From Pseudomonas sp. S09G 359 (lineage in GTDB: Bacteria > Pseudomonadota > Gammaproteobacteria > Pseudomonadales > Pseudomonadaceae): a DNA stretch of 64,000 nucleotides. Each line of letters begins with the position of its first letter. The first letter of the stretch is position 1. The stretch is taken from positions 1,060,501 through 1,124,500 of the forward strand of contig NZ_CP025263.1 of assembly GCF_002843605.1 (NCBI RefSeq). The letters are read 5' to 3'. This document shows positions 53,154 to 62,214 of this stretch, one piece after another. The notes beneath the pieces are model-generated. The model saw only the letters and a list, made by a program, of their open reading frames with translations, ran no database searches and was not told where the DNA came from. The position numbers were made by a program, and so were the translations under genes.

Positions 53154-54647
53154 TCAGAGGGTGGCAGCATCCACAATGCGATTGCGCCCGCTGTGCTTGG
53201 CCTCATACAGCGCCTGATCTGCACTCAGCAGCAACGCTTCCAGGGATATGCGGCTGCGTTTATCCCAGGTACTCATGCCAATACTCACCGTGATCGGCCG
53301 CTCGCTCCCGGCGAACCGAGGCAAGTGTTCGACGCTGCTGCGGATATGCTCGGCGATGACCATCGCGCCTTTGGCATCGGTCACTGGCAACACCACCGCA
53401 AACTCTTCACCGCCGTAGCGTGCGGCCAGGTCGGCAGGGCGGCGGATGTTGGTGCCGATTACCTGGGCCACCATCCGCAGCGCCTCATCACCGCCTTGAT
53501 GGCCATGGCGGTCGTTGAAGGCCTTGAAGTGGTCCACGTCGATCATCAACACCGTCAGGGGTTCGGTGGAACGCTGAGCGCGGTCCCATTCCAGGCGCAG
53601 GCGTTCATCCAGCACGCGCCGATTGGCCAGGCCGGTCAGGGCGTCGGTGGCTGCCAGTTCTGACAGCACCCGTTCGGCGCGATAACGACGCCGCAATTCC
53701 CGGCGCAGCATCCAGGTCAGCCACAACAAACCGATACACAGAATGCCGGTAGCGCCGCCGGTCAACAACGCGGCGCGCTTCCAGGGGGCGAATACATCCT
53801 GGCTGGACAGCGCCACCACCACAATCAGCGGCAGTTCGCCGACATTGGTAAAGGTATACAGACGCTCCTGGCCACTGATCGCCGAGATCGCCTGGAAGCT
53901 ACCACTGCCTTCACGCAGCATGCGCTTGAAGTTCGGCCGTTCGCTCAGGTCCTTGTCGATCATGTCGCGTTCCAGCAGCGGCTGCTGGGCCAGCAGGATG
54001 CCCCTGTTGTTGAGCAGGTTGACGCTGCTGCCGTTGCCGATGGTCAGGGTATTGAACAGCTGGTCGAAATACGCCAGGCGCATCGTCGCCACCGCCACCC
54101 CGGCGAATTCACCATTGGGGCCCGACACGCGACGGCTGAATGCCATCCGCCACACCTGGTCGCAGTCGCAGTGGATCCTGAAGGGACGGCTGATAAACAA
54201 ACCGGCCTGGGCGTCCTTTACGTGTGCCTGGAAGTAATCGCGGTTGGCAAAATTGCGTGGCGTGGGCTGCAAGGTCGATGAGTCTGCAATGACATTGCCC
54301 TCGGCATCCAGCAACAGCACTTCGCCCTTGAACGGCGCGGCTGTGGATAAGTCGAACTGCACCAGATGCTGGATATTCGCAGTAACCCGCGACAGGTCTT
54401 CGCGTTGCGTGGCCGCAATCAGCCCTTTGAGGGCCAGATCATATAGCTCGACGTTGCGCAGCACGTCGGCGTTGATCAGTTGGGCAATATTGGTGGTTGA
54501 GCGCGTGGCCGCTTGCAGGGTGCTGCTGTGTTCGCGGATCAGCAGTGCCGCGACGATGATCACTATCAGGGTGACAGTCAGGCCGCTGCCGAGAATCAGC
54601 AAGCGCTCCGGGTGTGCAGGTGGGGTACGAACACGGCGTTGATTCAT
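53154..54647 (-). CDS. Membrane diguanylate cyclase with periplasmic Cache-type sensor
   Basis: The 497-residue protein has membrane helices at about 18-37 and 292-313 enclosing a double-Cache-like periplasmic sensor. A C-terminal GGDEF domain follows, with an intact active site GGEEF (412-416) and an RxxD inhibitory site (RPAD, 403-406), so c-di-GMP synthesis with product feedback is expected. The sensor contains an unusual CxC in HCDCDQVWR (about 159-167). It follows the oprD-type porin by 86 bases on the same strand and may share its transcript. The signal is unknown. Confidence 0.92.
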   Translation of the reverse strand: MNQRRVRTPPAHPERLLILGSGLTVTLIVIIVAALLIREHSSTLQAATRSTTNIAQLINADVLRNVELYDLALKGLIAATQREDLSRVTANIQHLVQFDLSTAAPFKGEVLLLDAEGNVIADSSTLQPTPRNFANRDYFQAHVKDAQAGLFISRPFRIHCDCDQVWRMAFSRRVSGPNGEFAGVAVATMRLAYFDQLFNTLTIGNGSSVNLLNNRGILLAQQPLLERDMIDKDLSERPNFKRMLREGSGSFQAISAISGQERLYTFTNVGELPLIVVVALSSQDVFAPWKRAALLTGGATGILCIGLLWLTWMLRRELRRRYRAERVLSELAATDALTGLANRRVLDERLRLEWDRAQRSTEPLTVLMIDVDHFKAFNDRHGHQGGDEALRMVAQVIGTNIRRPADLAARYGGEEFAVVLPVTDAKGAMVIAEHIRSSVEHLPRFAGSERPITVSIGMSTWDKRSRISLEALLLSADQALYEAKHSGRNRIVDAATL

Positions 54648-54733
54648 CGCGCAGACTTCAACAGGGAAGATGCTGGCAGTTTAGTTCTACGCGATGAAAA
54701 TTAAATCACTGGTTCAAAAGAAAGATTCGAGTG

Positions 54734-56062
54734 TCAGAACACGTTGATCGGGTAGTCGACGATAACGCGGTATTCATCCACGTCCCGGTCCACCGCCGAG
54801 TAGCCGTTGCTGCCACGGTTGGTGGCCCATTGCAGGCGTACAGCCAGGTCCTTGGCCTTGCCGCCCTGCACCACGTATTTCAGATCGATATCCCGTTCCC
54901 AATGCTTGGCGTCCTTACCGTCGGCGCTGTACCAGGCGCTGTAGCCACGGCTTTGCGGGTCGACCTTGGTGAGGTCGGTCTTACCGATGATGTAGGACAC
55001 CGCCGAGGTCAGGCCAGGCATGCCGAGGCCGGCGAAGTCGTAGGCGTACTTGAGCTTCCACGAGCGCTCGTTGGGGCCGTTGAAGTCAGAATATTGCTGG
55101 GAGTTGTCCAGGTACACGCTGTCGCCTTGGGCGATGTAGTCAAACGGTGTGTTGCCATTGACCCGCTGGTACGCGGCGGTGACGCTGTGGTTGCCCACGC
55201 CCACGGTGAAATGCAGGCTGTAGGTGTTGTTGTCGATATCGCCAAGCAGCGACTGGCCGGTGTCCTGGGTGTGGTAGTAGTGCAGGCCCGGGTTGAGGCT
55301 GACCAGATCATTTAGCGCGTAGGTGTAGTCCAGGTCGTAGTAGTACTGATGCCACACATCCTTGAGCTCGGAGGCGTAGAGGTTGCTGGTCACGCCTTCG
55401 ATGCCGCTGAACGACACACCGGCCCAGTTCATGTGCTGGCTGTCTGTGTTGGTCGGCAGCGCGCCGTAGCTGGTGCCGATGCGCCGGTGGCCGCTCTGGT
55501 TGTAGAGCTTGGTGAAGCTGGCCTGGCCGCCCTCGAACATCCAGCCGTCGAAGCTGTGGTTGGTGAGGCTGACGCCGCGGAAGGTCTGCGGCAGCATGCG
55601 GGTCATGCCGCCGGCGATCACCGGGTTGTTGAGGAACAGATCGCCGGCCTTCAGCTCGGTGTCGAACGCGCGCATTTTCAAGGTGCCGCCGGCGGTGGAG
55701 AACGAACCGGGGGCCTTGCCGCTGCCATCACTGCTGCCGTAGGGCAGGATGCTGGAACCGTCGGTACCGCCACCGCCGTCGAGCTTGAGGCCGAGCATGG
55801 CGTGGGCGTCCAGGCCGAAACCGACGGTACCCTGGGTGTAGCCGGATTCGAAGGTACCGAGGAAACCCTGGCCCCATTCCTTGCTGTCATCGGTGTGGAT
55901 GTCGCGACGGTCGCGGTTCATGTAGTAGTTGCGGGTGTTGATATTGAAGTGGGCGCCTTCGACGAAACCGTCGGCGGGGGTGGTGTCTGCCGCGTGGGCA
56001 AGGGGGACGATCGTTGCTGCAATCGCGAGGAATAACGGGGTCAGCGTCAGCGAGTTCTTCAC
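54734..56062 (-). CDS. OprD-family outer-membrane porin
   Basis: The roughly 442-residue protein has a signal peptide ([20 protein letters not shown], ending AHA/A) and OprD hallmarks: [20 protein letters not shown] at the mature N-terminus and repeated beta strands, ending [12 protein letters not shown] with terminal Phe. OprD-family porins take up basic amino acids, dipeptides or carboxylates; the substrate here is unknown. I choose the GTG at 56062 because AAAGGAG sits eight bases upstream; the ATG at 56083 lies before that ribosome site. An orphan terminator stands in the leader. Confidence 0.9.
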   Translation of the reverse strand: MKNSLTLTPLFLAIAATIVPLAHAADTTPADGFVEGAHFNINTRNYYMNRDRRDIHTDDSKEWGQGFLGTFESGYTQGTVGFGLDAHAMLGLKLDGGGGTDGSSILPYGSSDGSGKAPGSFSTAGGTLKMRAFDTELKAGDLFLNNPVIAGGMTRMLPQTFRGVSLTNHSFDGWMFEGGQASFTKLYNQSGHRRIGTSYGALPTNTDSQHMNWAGVSFSGIEGVTSNLYASELKDVWHQYYYDLDYTYALNDLVSLNPGLHYYHTQDTGQSLLGDIDNNTYSLHFTVGVGNHSVTAAYQRVNGNTPFDYIAQGDSVYLDNSQQYSDFNGPNERSWKLKYAYDFAGLGMPGLTSAVSYIIGKTDLTKVDPQSRGYSAWYSADGKDAKHWERDIDLKYVVQGGKAKDLAVRLQWATNRGSNGYSAVDRDVDEYRVIVDYPINVF

Positions 56063-56128
56063 CGGTAAAGCTCCTTTGGTCAATCGAAACGGCCAGTGTC
56101 GTGGGGGTGTGCCTGGCCTTTTTTACGG

Positions 56129-56158
56129 CAAAAAAAAGCCGCTGAAGTCAGCGGCTTT
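56129..56158 (-). terminator. Orphan intrinsic terminator in the oprD leader (attenuator or sRNA end)
   Basis: AAAGCCGCTGA/TCAGCGGCTTT forms a perfect stem with a two-base loop. On the minus strand it is followed by eight T residues. It lies about 70-95 bases upstream of the porin start, with no minus-strand gene immediately upstream, so it either attenuates porin transcription or ends a small RNA. Confidence 0.8.
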
Positions 56159-56326
56159 AAGACAGATTCCCAGTGTAGAGCCCTGGAAATAAGTCGAGGG
56201 AAATTCGGGTAAGCGGGAGGCTGTCTTTGCCGTCGCGCTCATCGATGCGTCAAATTAACGCAGGTGAGCGGTGGGGTACAGAGTGTAACAAGATAATGAC
56301 TGTTGCCCAAATCGCAATAGTCGGGG

Positions 56327-57051
56327 TGGGGGGATTGGGGGCATATCCGTTGCTGCGGTAACGGCTGCTTATGGTTCCGCTCTTACAGCGGGTCACTTTT
56401 GGAAGGACCCAAAAGTAACCAAAAGGTCCTCGCCCCACCACTCGGTGCCTCGCCTAGGCTCGGCATGCCCGTAATCCGACAGTGATGTGGGGGGCCGCCG
56501 CCACGCGCCATCCATGGCGCGGGGCGGCTAAACCGGCATCCCTGCCGGTTTACCCCCCAAATCACTGTCGAATTCCGGCCAGCGTGGTTGACGGGGCGAT
56601 TTCAGATCAAAATCAAAAGCAGATCAAGAGCAGAGCACGGCGGCCTAGTAGCCGACCTGAGTGGTTAGATCAAAAGCGCTGTTGCTTTGCTTTGTTTTTG
56701 CTGTGGCCCTTACATCCTTTGCGCTGACGAAGTCAGCGGTCTTTTGATCTGCGCTTTTGATCGTGATCTTGATCTTAGGCGCCCCGTTAAACACGCTGGC
56801 CGAACGCAGGCTTGAATCCGTGGGTAACCCGGCAGGACGCCGGGTTAGCCGCGATGGGCCAAGGATGGCCCATGGCGGCGGCCCACGGATTCAAGCCGGA
56901 GTGAGGGCACACCGAGCCTAGGCGAGGTGCCGAGTGTTGGGGCAAGAGCCCTTTTGGTTACTTTTGGGGCTCTTTTCCAAAAGTGACCCGCTGTAAGAGC
57001 GGAACCCATTTCAGCCATCACCAAAACAACGGATATGTACCCAATCCCCCC
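56327..57051. mobile_element. Inverted-repeat intergenic element (about 725 bp)
   Basis: The two ends are long inverted copies. From outside in they read GGGGATTGGG, CATATCCGTTG, then GGTTCCGCTCTTACAGCGGG (left from 56373; right ending at about 57006). AAAAGTAACCAAAAGG and ACTCGG..CCTCGCCTAGGCTCGG follow. Each arm also holds a GC-rich hairpin (AAACCGGC/GCCGGTTT at about 56530; AACCCGGC/GCCGGGTT at about 56825). The core contains inverted GATCAAAA-rich repeats. No transposase is encoded, so it looks like a non-autonomous composite repeat of fluorescent pseudomonads. The right end touches the kinase stop codon. Confidence 0.75.
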
Positions 57052-58413
57052 TTAAACCGGCAGAGTGATACCAAACGTATTCCCCCCCTTGTCACTGCGC
57101 ACAAACACATCCCCCCCATGCATCAACGCAATCGCCTTGACGATCGCCAACCCCAACCCATGATTCGCCCCGCTGTTACTGCGCGAAGCATCCACCCGAT
57201 AAAACCGCTCAAACAGCCGTGGCAGATGCTCGCTGGCGATCTCATCACCCGGGTTGGTCACCCCAATGGCCACCTGATGTTCCAGCATATCAATGTTCAC
57301 CTCGATCACCTGCCCTGGCGCAGTGTGCTGCACCGCATTACTCAGCAAGTTGATCAGCGCACGGCGCAGGTGCGCTTTCTCGATCTGCACCTGGGCATCC
57401 CCACGCACTCGCACCTTGACCTGGGCGTCTTCGAGAATGAAGTCGAGGTAGTCGAGGGTGGTCGCCACTTCGTCGGCCAGGGAGCTTTCGATCAGCTTGG
57501 TGGCCTTGCTCCCCTGGTCGGCACTGGCAAGAAACAGCATGTCATTGATGATCGAACGCAAACGCTCCAGCTCTTCCAGATTTGACTCCAACACCTCCAG
57601 GTAATGCTCGGCCGATCGCCCGCGCGTGAGGGCCACTTGGGTCTGGCCGATCAGGTTGGTCAGTGGCGAACGCAACTCATGGGCCACATCCGCATTGAAC
57701 GACTCCAGGCGCGAGTAGGCCTGCTCGACACGGTCGAGGGTGGAGTTGAAGGAGTTGACGAACTGGCTCAGCTCCGGCGGCAATGGCGACAGTTGCAGGC
57801 GCCCGGAAAGCTTGGGCGGTGCGAGCTTCTGCGCCTCGTCCGAAAGTGTGATCAGGGGTTTCAGGCCGATACGTGAGACCCAGAACCCCAACAGCGCCGC
57901 CAGTACCACGCCGACAAACGCCAGGCCGATCAGGGCCATCAGCAGTTGGTGCTGGGTCGCGTAGAAATTCTCGGTGTCGATGGCGATGATGAAGCGCAGC
58001 GGCGGGCGTTGATCCTTGGCCGCAAACTGGCTCACCAGCGCCTTGAACGGGTGATCGTGGCCTGCCAGGTGCAGGTCGCGCTTGCCCGTGGGCCCGGCGG
58101 CAAACTCACGGATCTGTGGGTCGGGGTTGCCGTACTCATAGGTAGGATCGCTGCTCACCACCCAAAAGCGGATGCGTTTGTCTTCCTCGCCCAGCAGCTT
58201 GAGCTTGGCCTGGATCTTCACCCAGTGGTCCGGCGTACCAAAGCGATTCACCGAAGATTCGAGCACGCTGTAGCGCGCATCCAGCTCGGCCCCCGGCAAC
58301 AGGCCCAGGCCACGGTCCACCTGCTGGTACAGCGCGCCGCCGATCAACAAAAAGATCAGCAGCGCGACCAGGGTGAACATGCCGCTCAGGCGCAGGGCGA
58401 TGGAGTTAGCCAC
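57052..58413 (-). CDS. Heavy-metal-type sensor histidine kinase (CusS/IrlS-like)
   Basis: The 453-residue kinase has membrane helices at about 8-30 and 156-180, a periplasmic sensor of about 125 residues, a HAMP region, an H box (SFNADVAHELRSPL, His245), an N box (NLLSNAVQH) and G boxes (GLGLAIVK). It is of the heavy-metal/antimicrobial sensor type paired with OmpR regulators. The start is a GTG overlapping the regulator stop; two adjacent GTG codons (58416, 58413) are equally near GGAG. The last gene of the operon, it ends exactly at the inverted-repeat element. Confidence 0.9.
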   Translation of the reverse strand: MANSIALRLSGMFTLVALLIFLLIGGALYQQVDRGLGLLPGAELDARYSVLESSVNRFGTPDHWVKIQAKLKLLGEEDKRIRFWVVSSDPTYEYGNPDPQIREFAAGPTGKRDLHLAGHDHPFKALVSQFAAKDQRPPLRFIIAIDTENFYATQHQLLMALIGLAFVGVVLAALLGFWVSRIGLKPLITLSDEAQKLAPPKLSGRLQLSPLPPELSQFVNSFNSTLDRVEQAYSRLESFNADVAHELRSPLTNLIGQTQVALTRGRSAEHYLEVLESNLEELERLRSIINDMLFLASADQGSKATKLIESSLADEVATTLDYLDFILEDAQVKVRVRGDAQVQIEKAHLRRALINLLSNAVQHTAPGQVIEVNIDMLEHQVAIGVTNPGDEIASEHLPRLFERFYRVDASRSNSGANHGLGLAIVKAIALMHGGDVFVRSDKGGNTFGITLPV

Positions 58414-59098
58414 CACGGGTGTTCTCCTGCTGGCGGTTTTCCAGCACGTAGCCCATGCCGCGAATGGTGTGCAGCAGCTTTTGCTCGAACGGCCCGTCGA
58501 GCTTGGCGCGCAGGCGCTTGATCGCGACTTCGACCACGTTGGCGTCGCTGTCGAAATTGATGTCCCAGACCATTTCCGCAATGGCAGTCTTGGACAGGAT
58601 TTCACCCTGGCGCCGTGCCAACACGCTGAGCAGCGAGAACTCCTTGGCGGTCAGGTCCAGGCGCAGGCCGTTGCGGCTGGCCTTGCGGCTGATCAGGTCG
58701 ATCCACAGGTCAGCCACGGTCACTTGCACCGGCTCATGGCCGCCGCTGCGACGGGTCAATGCCTGCAGGCGCGCCACCAGTTCGAGGAACGAAAACGGTT
58801 TGCCCAGGTAATCGTCGGCGCCTTCGCGCAGGCCACGGATGCGGTCTTCCACGCGCTCGCGGGCGGTGAGCATGATCACCGGCGTCTGCTTGCGCGCACG
58901 CAGGGCACGCAACACGCCAAAACCGTCGAGGCCGGGCAGCATCACGTCGAGCACGATTACTGCGTAATCGTTCTCCAGCGCCAGGTGCAAACCCTCGACA
59001 CCTTCGCGGGCCACGTCGACGGTGTAGCCTTGTTCCGTCAGACCGCGGTGCAGGTAGTCCGCGGTTTTTTCTTCATCTTCGATAATCAGTACGCGCAT
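58406..59098 (-). CDS. OmpR-family response regulator (CopR/CusR/IrlR-like)
   Basis: This 230-residue regulator has a receiver domain with acidic residues EDEE, phosphorylation Asp51 (VIVLDVMLPG) and Lys in GKPFSF. A winged-helix domain follows, ending VVEVAIKRLRAKLDGPF and TIRGMGYVLE. It resembles regulators of copper/silver and multidrug efflux. It lies 26 bases after the RND permease gene and overlaps the kinase gene by eight bases. A palindrome with its family's TGACA half-sites sits upstream of the operon. Confidence 0.92.
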   Translation of the reverse strand: MRVLIIEDEEKTADYLHRGLTEQGYTVDVAREGVEGLHLALENDYAVIVLDVMLPGLDGFGVLRALRARKQTPVIMLTARERVEDRIRGLREGADDYLGKPFSFLELVARLQALTRRSGGHEPVQVTVADLWIDLISRKASRNGLRLDLTAKEFSLLSVLARRQGEILSKTAIAEMVWDINFDSDANVVEVAIKRLRAKLDGPFEQKLLHTIRGMGYVLENRQQENTRGG

Positions 59099-59124
59099 GA
59101 GCCTTTTTGCTCCAAGGGCGGGCC

Positions 59125-62100
59125 TCAGTGTGTGTTGGCCAGCTCGGCAGCTGGTTTGGGCCGGTGGAAAAATCGCTCAAGGTACAAGTATATGACCGGC
59201 GTGGTGAACAGCGTCAGCGCCTGGCTCACCAGCAGCCCGCCGACCACCGCAATGCCCAGCGGCTGGCGCATTTCGGCGCCGGGGCCGGCACCGAGCATCA
59301 GCGGTACAGCGCCGAGCAAGGCGGCGAGGGTGGTCATGATGATCGGCCGGAACCGCGTGACGCAGGCCTCGTAAATCGCATCCTCGGGCGACATGCCCCT
59401 GACGCGCTGCGCCTCCAGGGCGAAGTCGATCATCAGGATGCCGTTTTTCTTCACAATACCGATCAGCAGCACCAGCCCGATCAGCGCCATGATGGAAAAA
59501 TCCTGGCCCATCAGCGACAGCATGATCAGCGCGCCCAACCCCGCCGAGGGCAAGGTGGAAATAATCGTCAGCGGGTGCACGAAACTCTCATACAGCACAC
59601 CGAGGATGATGTAGACCGCCACCAGCGCCGCGAGGATCAGCCACGGCTGGCTGGCCAGCGAACTCTGGAACGCCTGCGCCGCACCCTGGAAGTTGCCGAT
59701 GATGGTGGTCGGCATGCCGATTTCATTCTTGGCCTGGTTGAGCATGATCACCGCATCACCCAGCGCCACGCCGGGCGCCAGGTTGAACGACAGGTTGGCA
59801 GCCGGGAACATGCCGTCATGGCTGATGGACAACGGCCCCACGGTGGGCGGGTCGACCTTGGCCAGCGCCGACAACGGCACCATCTCGTTGGTCAGCGGCG
59901 AGCGCAGGTAGAAGTAGTTCAGGCTCTCGGCCTTGCCGCGTTGCTGGGTGTCCAGCTCCAGGACCACCTGGTACTGGTTGATCTCGGTCTGGAACTCGTT
60001 GATCTGGCGCTGGCCGAAGGCGTCGTACAGCGCCTGGTCGACATCGGTGGCGGTCAGGCCGAAGCGCGCGGCGGCCTGGCGGTCGATGCTGATGTGGGTA
60101 ATGCTGCCGCCCAGTTGCAGGTCGTTGGACAGGTCACGGAACGCCGGGTTGGCGCGCAGTTTTTCGGTGAGGCGTTGGGTCCAGGTATTGAGCGTCGGGC
60201 CGTCGTTGCTCTTGAGCACATATTGGTACTGGGCGCGGCTGGGGCCGGAGCTTAAGTTGATGTCCTGCCCTGCGCGCAGGTACAGCACGATGCCCGGCAC
60301 TTTCGCCAGTTTCGGACGGATGCGGTCGATGAACTGGCTGGCGGACACATCGCGGTCACCGCGGTCTTTCAGGGCGATCCAGAAGCGGCCGTTGGCGATG
60401 GTCTGGTTGCTGCCCGTCACGCCCACCGAGTGGGAAAACGCCTGCACCGCCGGGTCATCCTTGACGATTTCGGCCAGGGCCTTGTGCTTGGCCACCATGT
60501 CCGGGTACGACACATCCGCCGCCGCCTCGCTGGTGCCGAGGACAAAACCGGTGTCCTGCACCGGAAAGAAGCCCTTGGGGATAAACACGTAGCCGACCAC
60601 AGCCAGGGCCAACGTCACGATAAAGATCGCGGCCATCGTGCGTTGATGGGCCAGGGCACGGCGCAGGTTGCGCGCATAACCGGCCAGCAGGCGTTCGCTG
60701 AAACCGGGTTTGTCGTGGGCCGCGTGGGTGGGCGCGCGCATGAACAGCGCGGCCAGGGTCGGTGCCAGCGTGAGGGAAACCACCACCGAAATCAGAATGG
60801 TCGAGGTCGCCGTCAGGGCAAACTCCTTGAACAACCGCCCGACCACGCCGCCCATGAACAGCAGCGGGATAAACGCCGCCACCAGGGAAAAGCTGATGGA
60901 CACCACGGTAAAGCCAATCTCGCCGGCGCCCTTGATCGCCGCTTCGCGTTTGTCCAACCCGGCTTCAAGATGGCGATGGATGTTTTCCACCACCACGATC
61001 GCATCGTCCACCACAAAGCCCACGGCGATCACGATGGCCACCAGGGTCAGGTTGTTCAGGCTGAAGCCCATCAGGTACATCAGCGCAAAACTGGCCACCA
61101 GCGATACGCCGAGCACGCTGGACACAATCAGCGTCGCCGACAGCTGGCGCAGGAACAGCGCCATTACCGCCACCACCAACAGGATGGCGATCAGCAGGGT
61201 CACTTCCACTTCATGCAGCGAGGCGCGGATGGTCTTGGTGCGGTCGGTCAGCACGCTGACCTGCACCGAGGCCGGCAGCATGGCTTGCAGGCGCGGTAGC
61301 TCGGCTTGAATGCGGTCTACTGTCTCGACGATATTTGCGCCGGGCTGGCGCGAAATCACCAGGTTGACCCCAGGCGTGTCGCCAGACCAGGCCTGCACGT
61401 AGGCGTTTTCCGAACCATTGATAACTTTGGCGATATCCCGCAGTTGAACTGGCGCACCGTCCTTGTAGGACACGATCAACTGCGCGTAGTCCTCGGGATG
61501 AAACAGTTGGTCGTTGGTCGACAAGGTCGACACGCTGTTCTCGCCGTAGATCGCACCCTTGGCCAGGTTCAGGCTTGATTGCTGGATGGCCAGGCGGATG
61601 TCGGCCAGGGTCAGGCCAATTGCCGCGAGTTTGTCCGGCGAGGCCTGCACGCGGATCGCCGGGCGTTGCTGGCCGGTGATGTTGATTTGGCCAACGCCGT
61701 CGATCTGGCTGATCTGCCGGGCCAGCAGGGTTTCCACATAGTCACTCAGCTCGGTGCTGGGCATGCTGTTGGAACTGACGCTGAGGATCAGCACCGGGCT
61801 ATCCGCCGGGTTGACCTTTTTCCAGGTCGGCAGGCTCGGCATATCGCTGGGCAACTTGCCGGAGGCGGTGTTGATCGCGGCCTGCACTTCTTGCGCGGCA
61901 GTGTCGATGCTCTTGTTGAGGGTGAATTGCAGGGTCAACAGGCTGGAGCCCAAGGCACTGCTGGAGGTCATCTGGGTCATGCCGGGGATGGCACTGAATT
62001 GCACCTCCAGCGGCGTGGCCACGGATGAGGCCATGGTGTCCGGGCTGGCGCCGGGCAGGGTAGCGGTCACCTGGATGGTCGGAAATTCGGCTTCCGGCAG

Positions 62101-62214
62101 TGGGGCGATGGCCAGGCGCGGGAAGGCAATCATCCCGAGCAGTACCAGGGCAAACGTCAGCAGCAGGGTTGCGACCGGGTGGTCGACGCACCAGGCCGAT
62201 GGCGAACGGCTCAT
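59125..62214 (-). CDS. RND efflux permease (MdtC/MuxC-like)
   Basis: The 1029-residue inner-membrane transporter has twelve expected helices and two large periplasmic loops. The proton-relay aspartates lie in VGFVVDDAIVVVENIHRH, with a conserved Lys in IVKKNGILMIDFALEA. Sequence style (HAE1 group, resembling MdtB/MdtC and MuxB/C) suggests export of organic compounds rather than metal ions, which normally show HME-type methionines. Only one permease is present, unlike two-permease Mdt/Mux systems, and no TolC-type outer-membrane gene is next to it. Its start overlaps the adaptor stop by four bases. Confidence 0.93.
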   Translation of the reverse strand: MSRSPSAWCVDHPVATLLLTFALVLLGMIAFPRLAIAPLPEAEFPTIQVTATLPGASPDTMASSVATPLEVQFSAIPGMTQMTSSSALGSSLLTLQFTLNKSIDTAAQEVQAAINTASGKLPSDMPSLPTWKKVNPADSPVLILSVSSNSMPSTELSDYVETLLARQISQIDGVGQINITGQQRPAIRVQASPDKLAAIGLTLADIRLAIQQSSLNLAKGAIYGENSVSTLSTNDQLFHPEDYAQLIVSYKDGAPVQLRDIAKVINGSENAYVQAWSGDTPGVNLVISRQPGANIVETVDRIQAELPRLQAMLPASVQVSVLTDRTKTIRASLHEVEVTLLIAILLVVAVMALFLRQLSATLIVSSVLGVSLVASFALMYLMGFSLNNLTLVAIVIAVGFVVDDAIVVVENIHRHLEAGLDKREAAIKGAGEIGFTVVSISFSLVAAFIPLLFMGGVVGRLFKEFALTATSTILISVVVSLTLAPTLAALFMRAPTHAAHDKPGFSERLLAGYARNLRRALAHQRTMAAIFIVTLALAVVGYVFIPKGFFPVQDTGFVLGTSEAAADVSYPDMVAKHKALAEIVKDDPAVQAFSHSVGVTGSNQTIANGRFWIALKDRGDRDVSASQFIDRIRPKLAKVPGIVLYLRAGQDINLSSGPSRAQYQYVLKSNDGPTLNTWTQRLTEKLRANPAFRDLSNDLQLGGSITHISIDRQAAARFGLTATDVDQALYDAFGQRQINEFQTEINQYQVVLELDTQQRGKAESLNYFYLRSPLTNEMVPLSALAKVDPPTVGPLSISHDGMFPAANLSFNLAPGVALGDAVIMLNQAKNEIGMPTTIIGNFQGAAQAFQSSLASQPWLILAALVAVYIILGVLYESFVHPLTIISTLPSAGLGALIMLSLMGQDFSIMALIGLVLLIGIVKKNGILMIDFALEAQRVRGMSPEDAIYEACVTRFRPIIMTTLAALLGAVPLMLGAGPGAEMRQPLGIAVVGGLLVSQALTLFTTPVIYLYLERFFHRPKPAAELANTH

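Noticed and set aside
56083..56083. ATG start of the OprD-type porin
   Set aside because: The AAAGGAG ribosome site lies downstream of this ATG and fits the GTG at 56062 instead.
56482..56727. 81-codon frame inside the inverted-repeat element
   Set aside because: Lies across hairpins of a repeat element; such frames are commonly annotated as hypothetical proteins but show no coding pattern.
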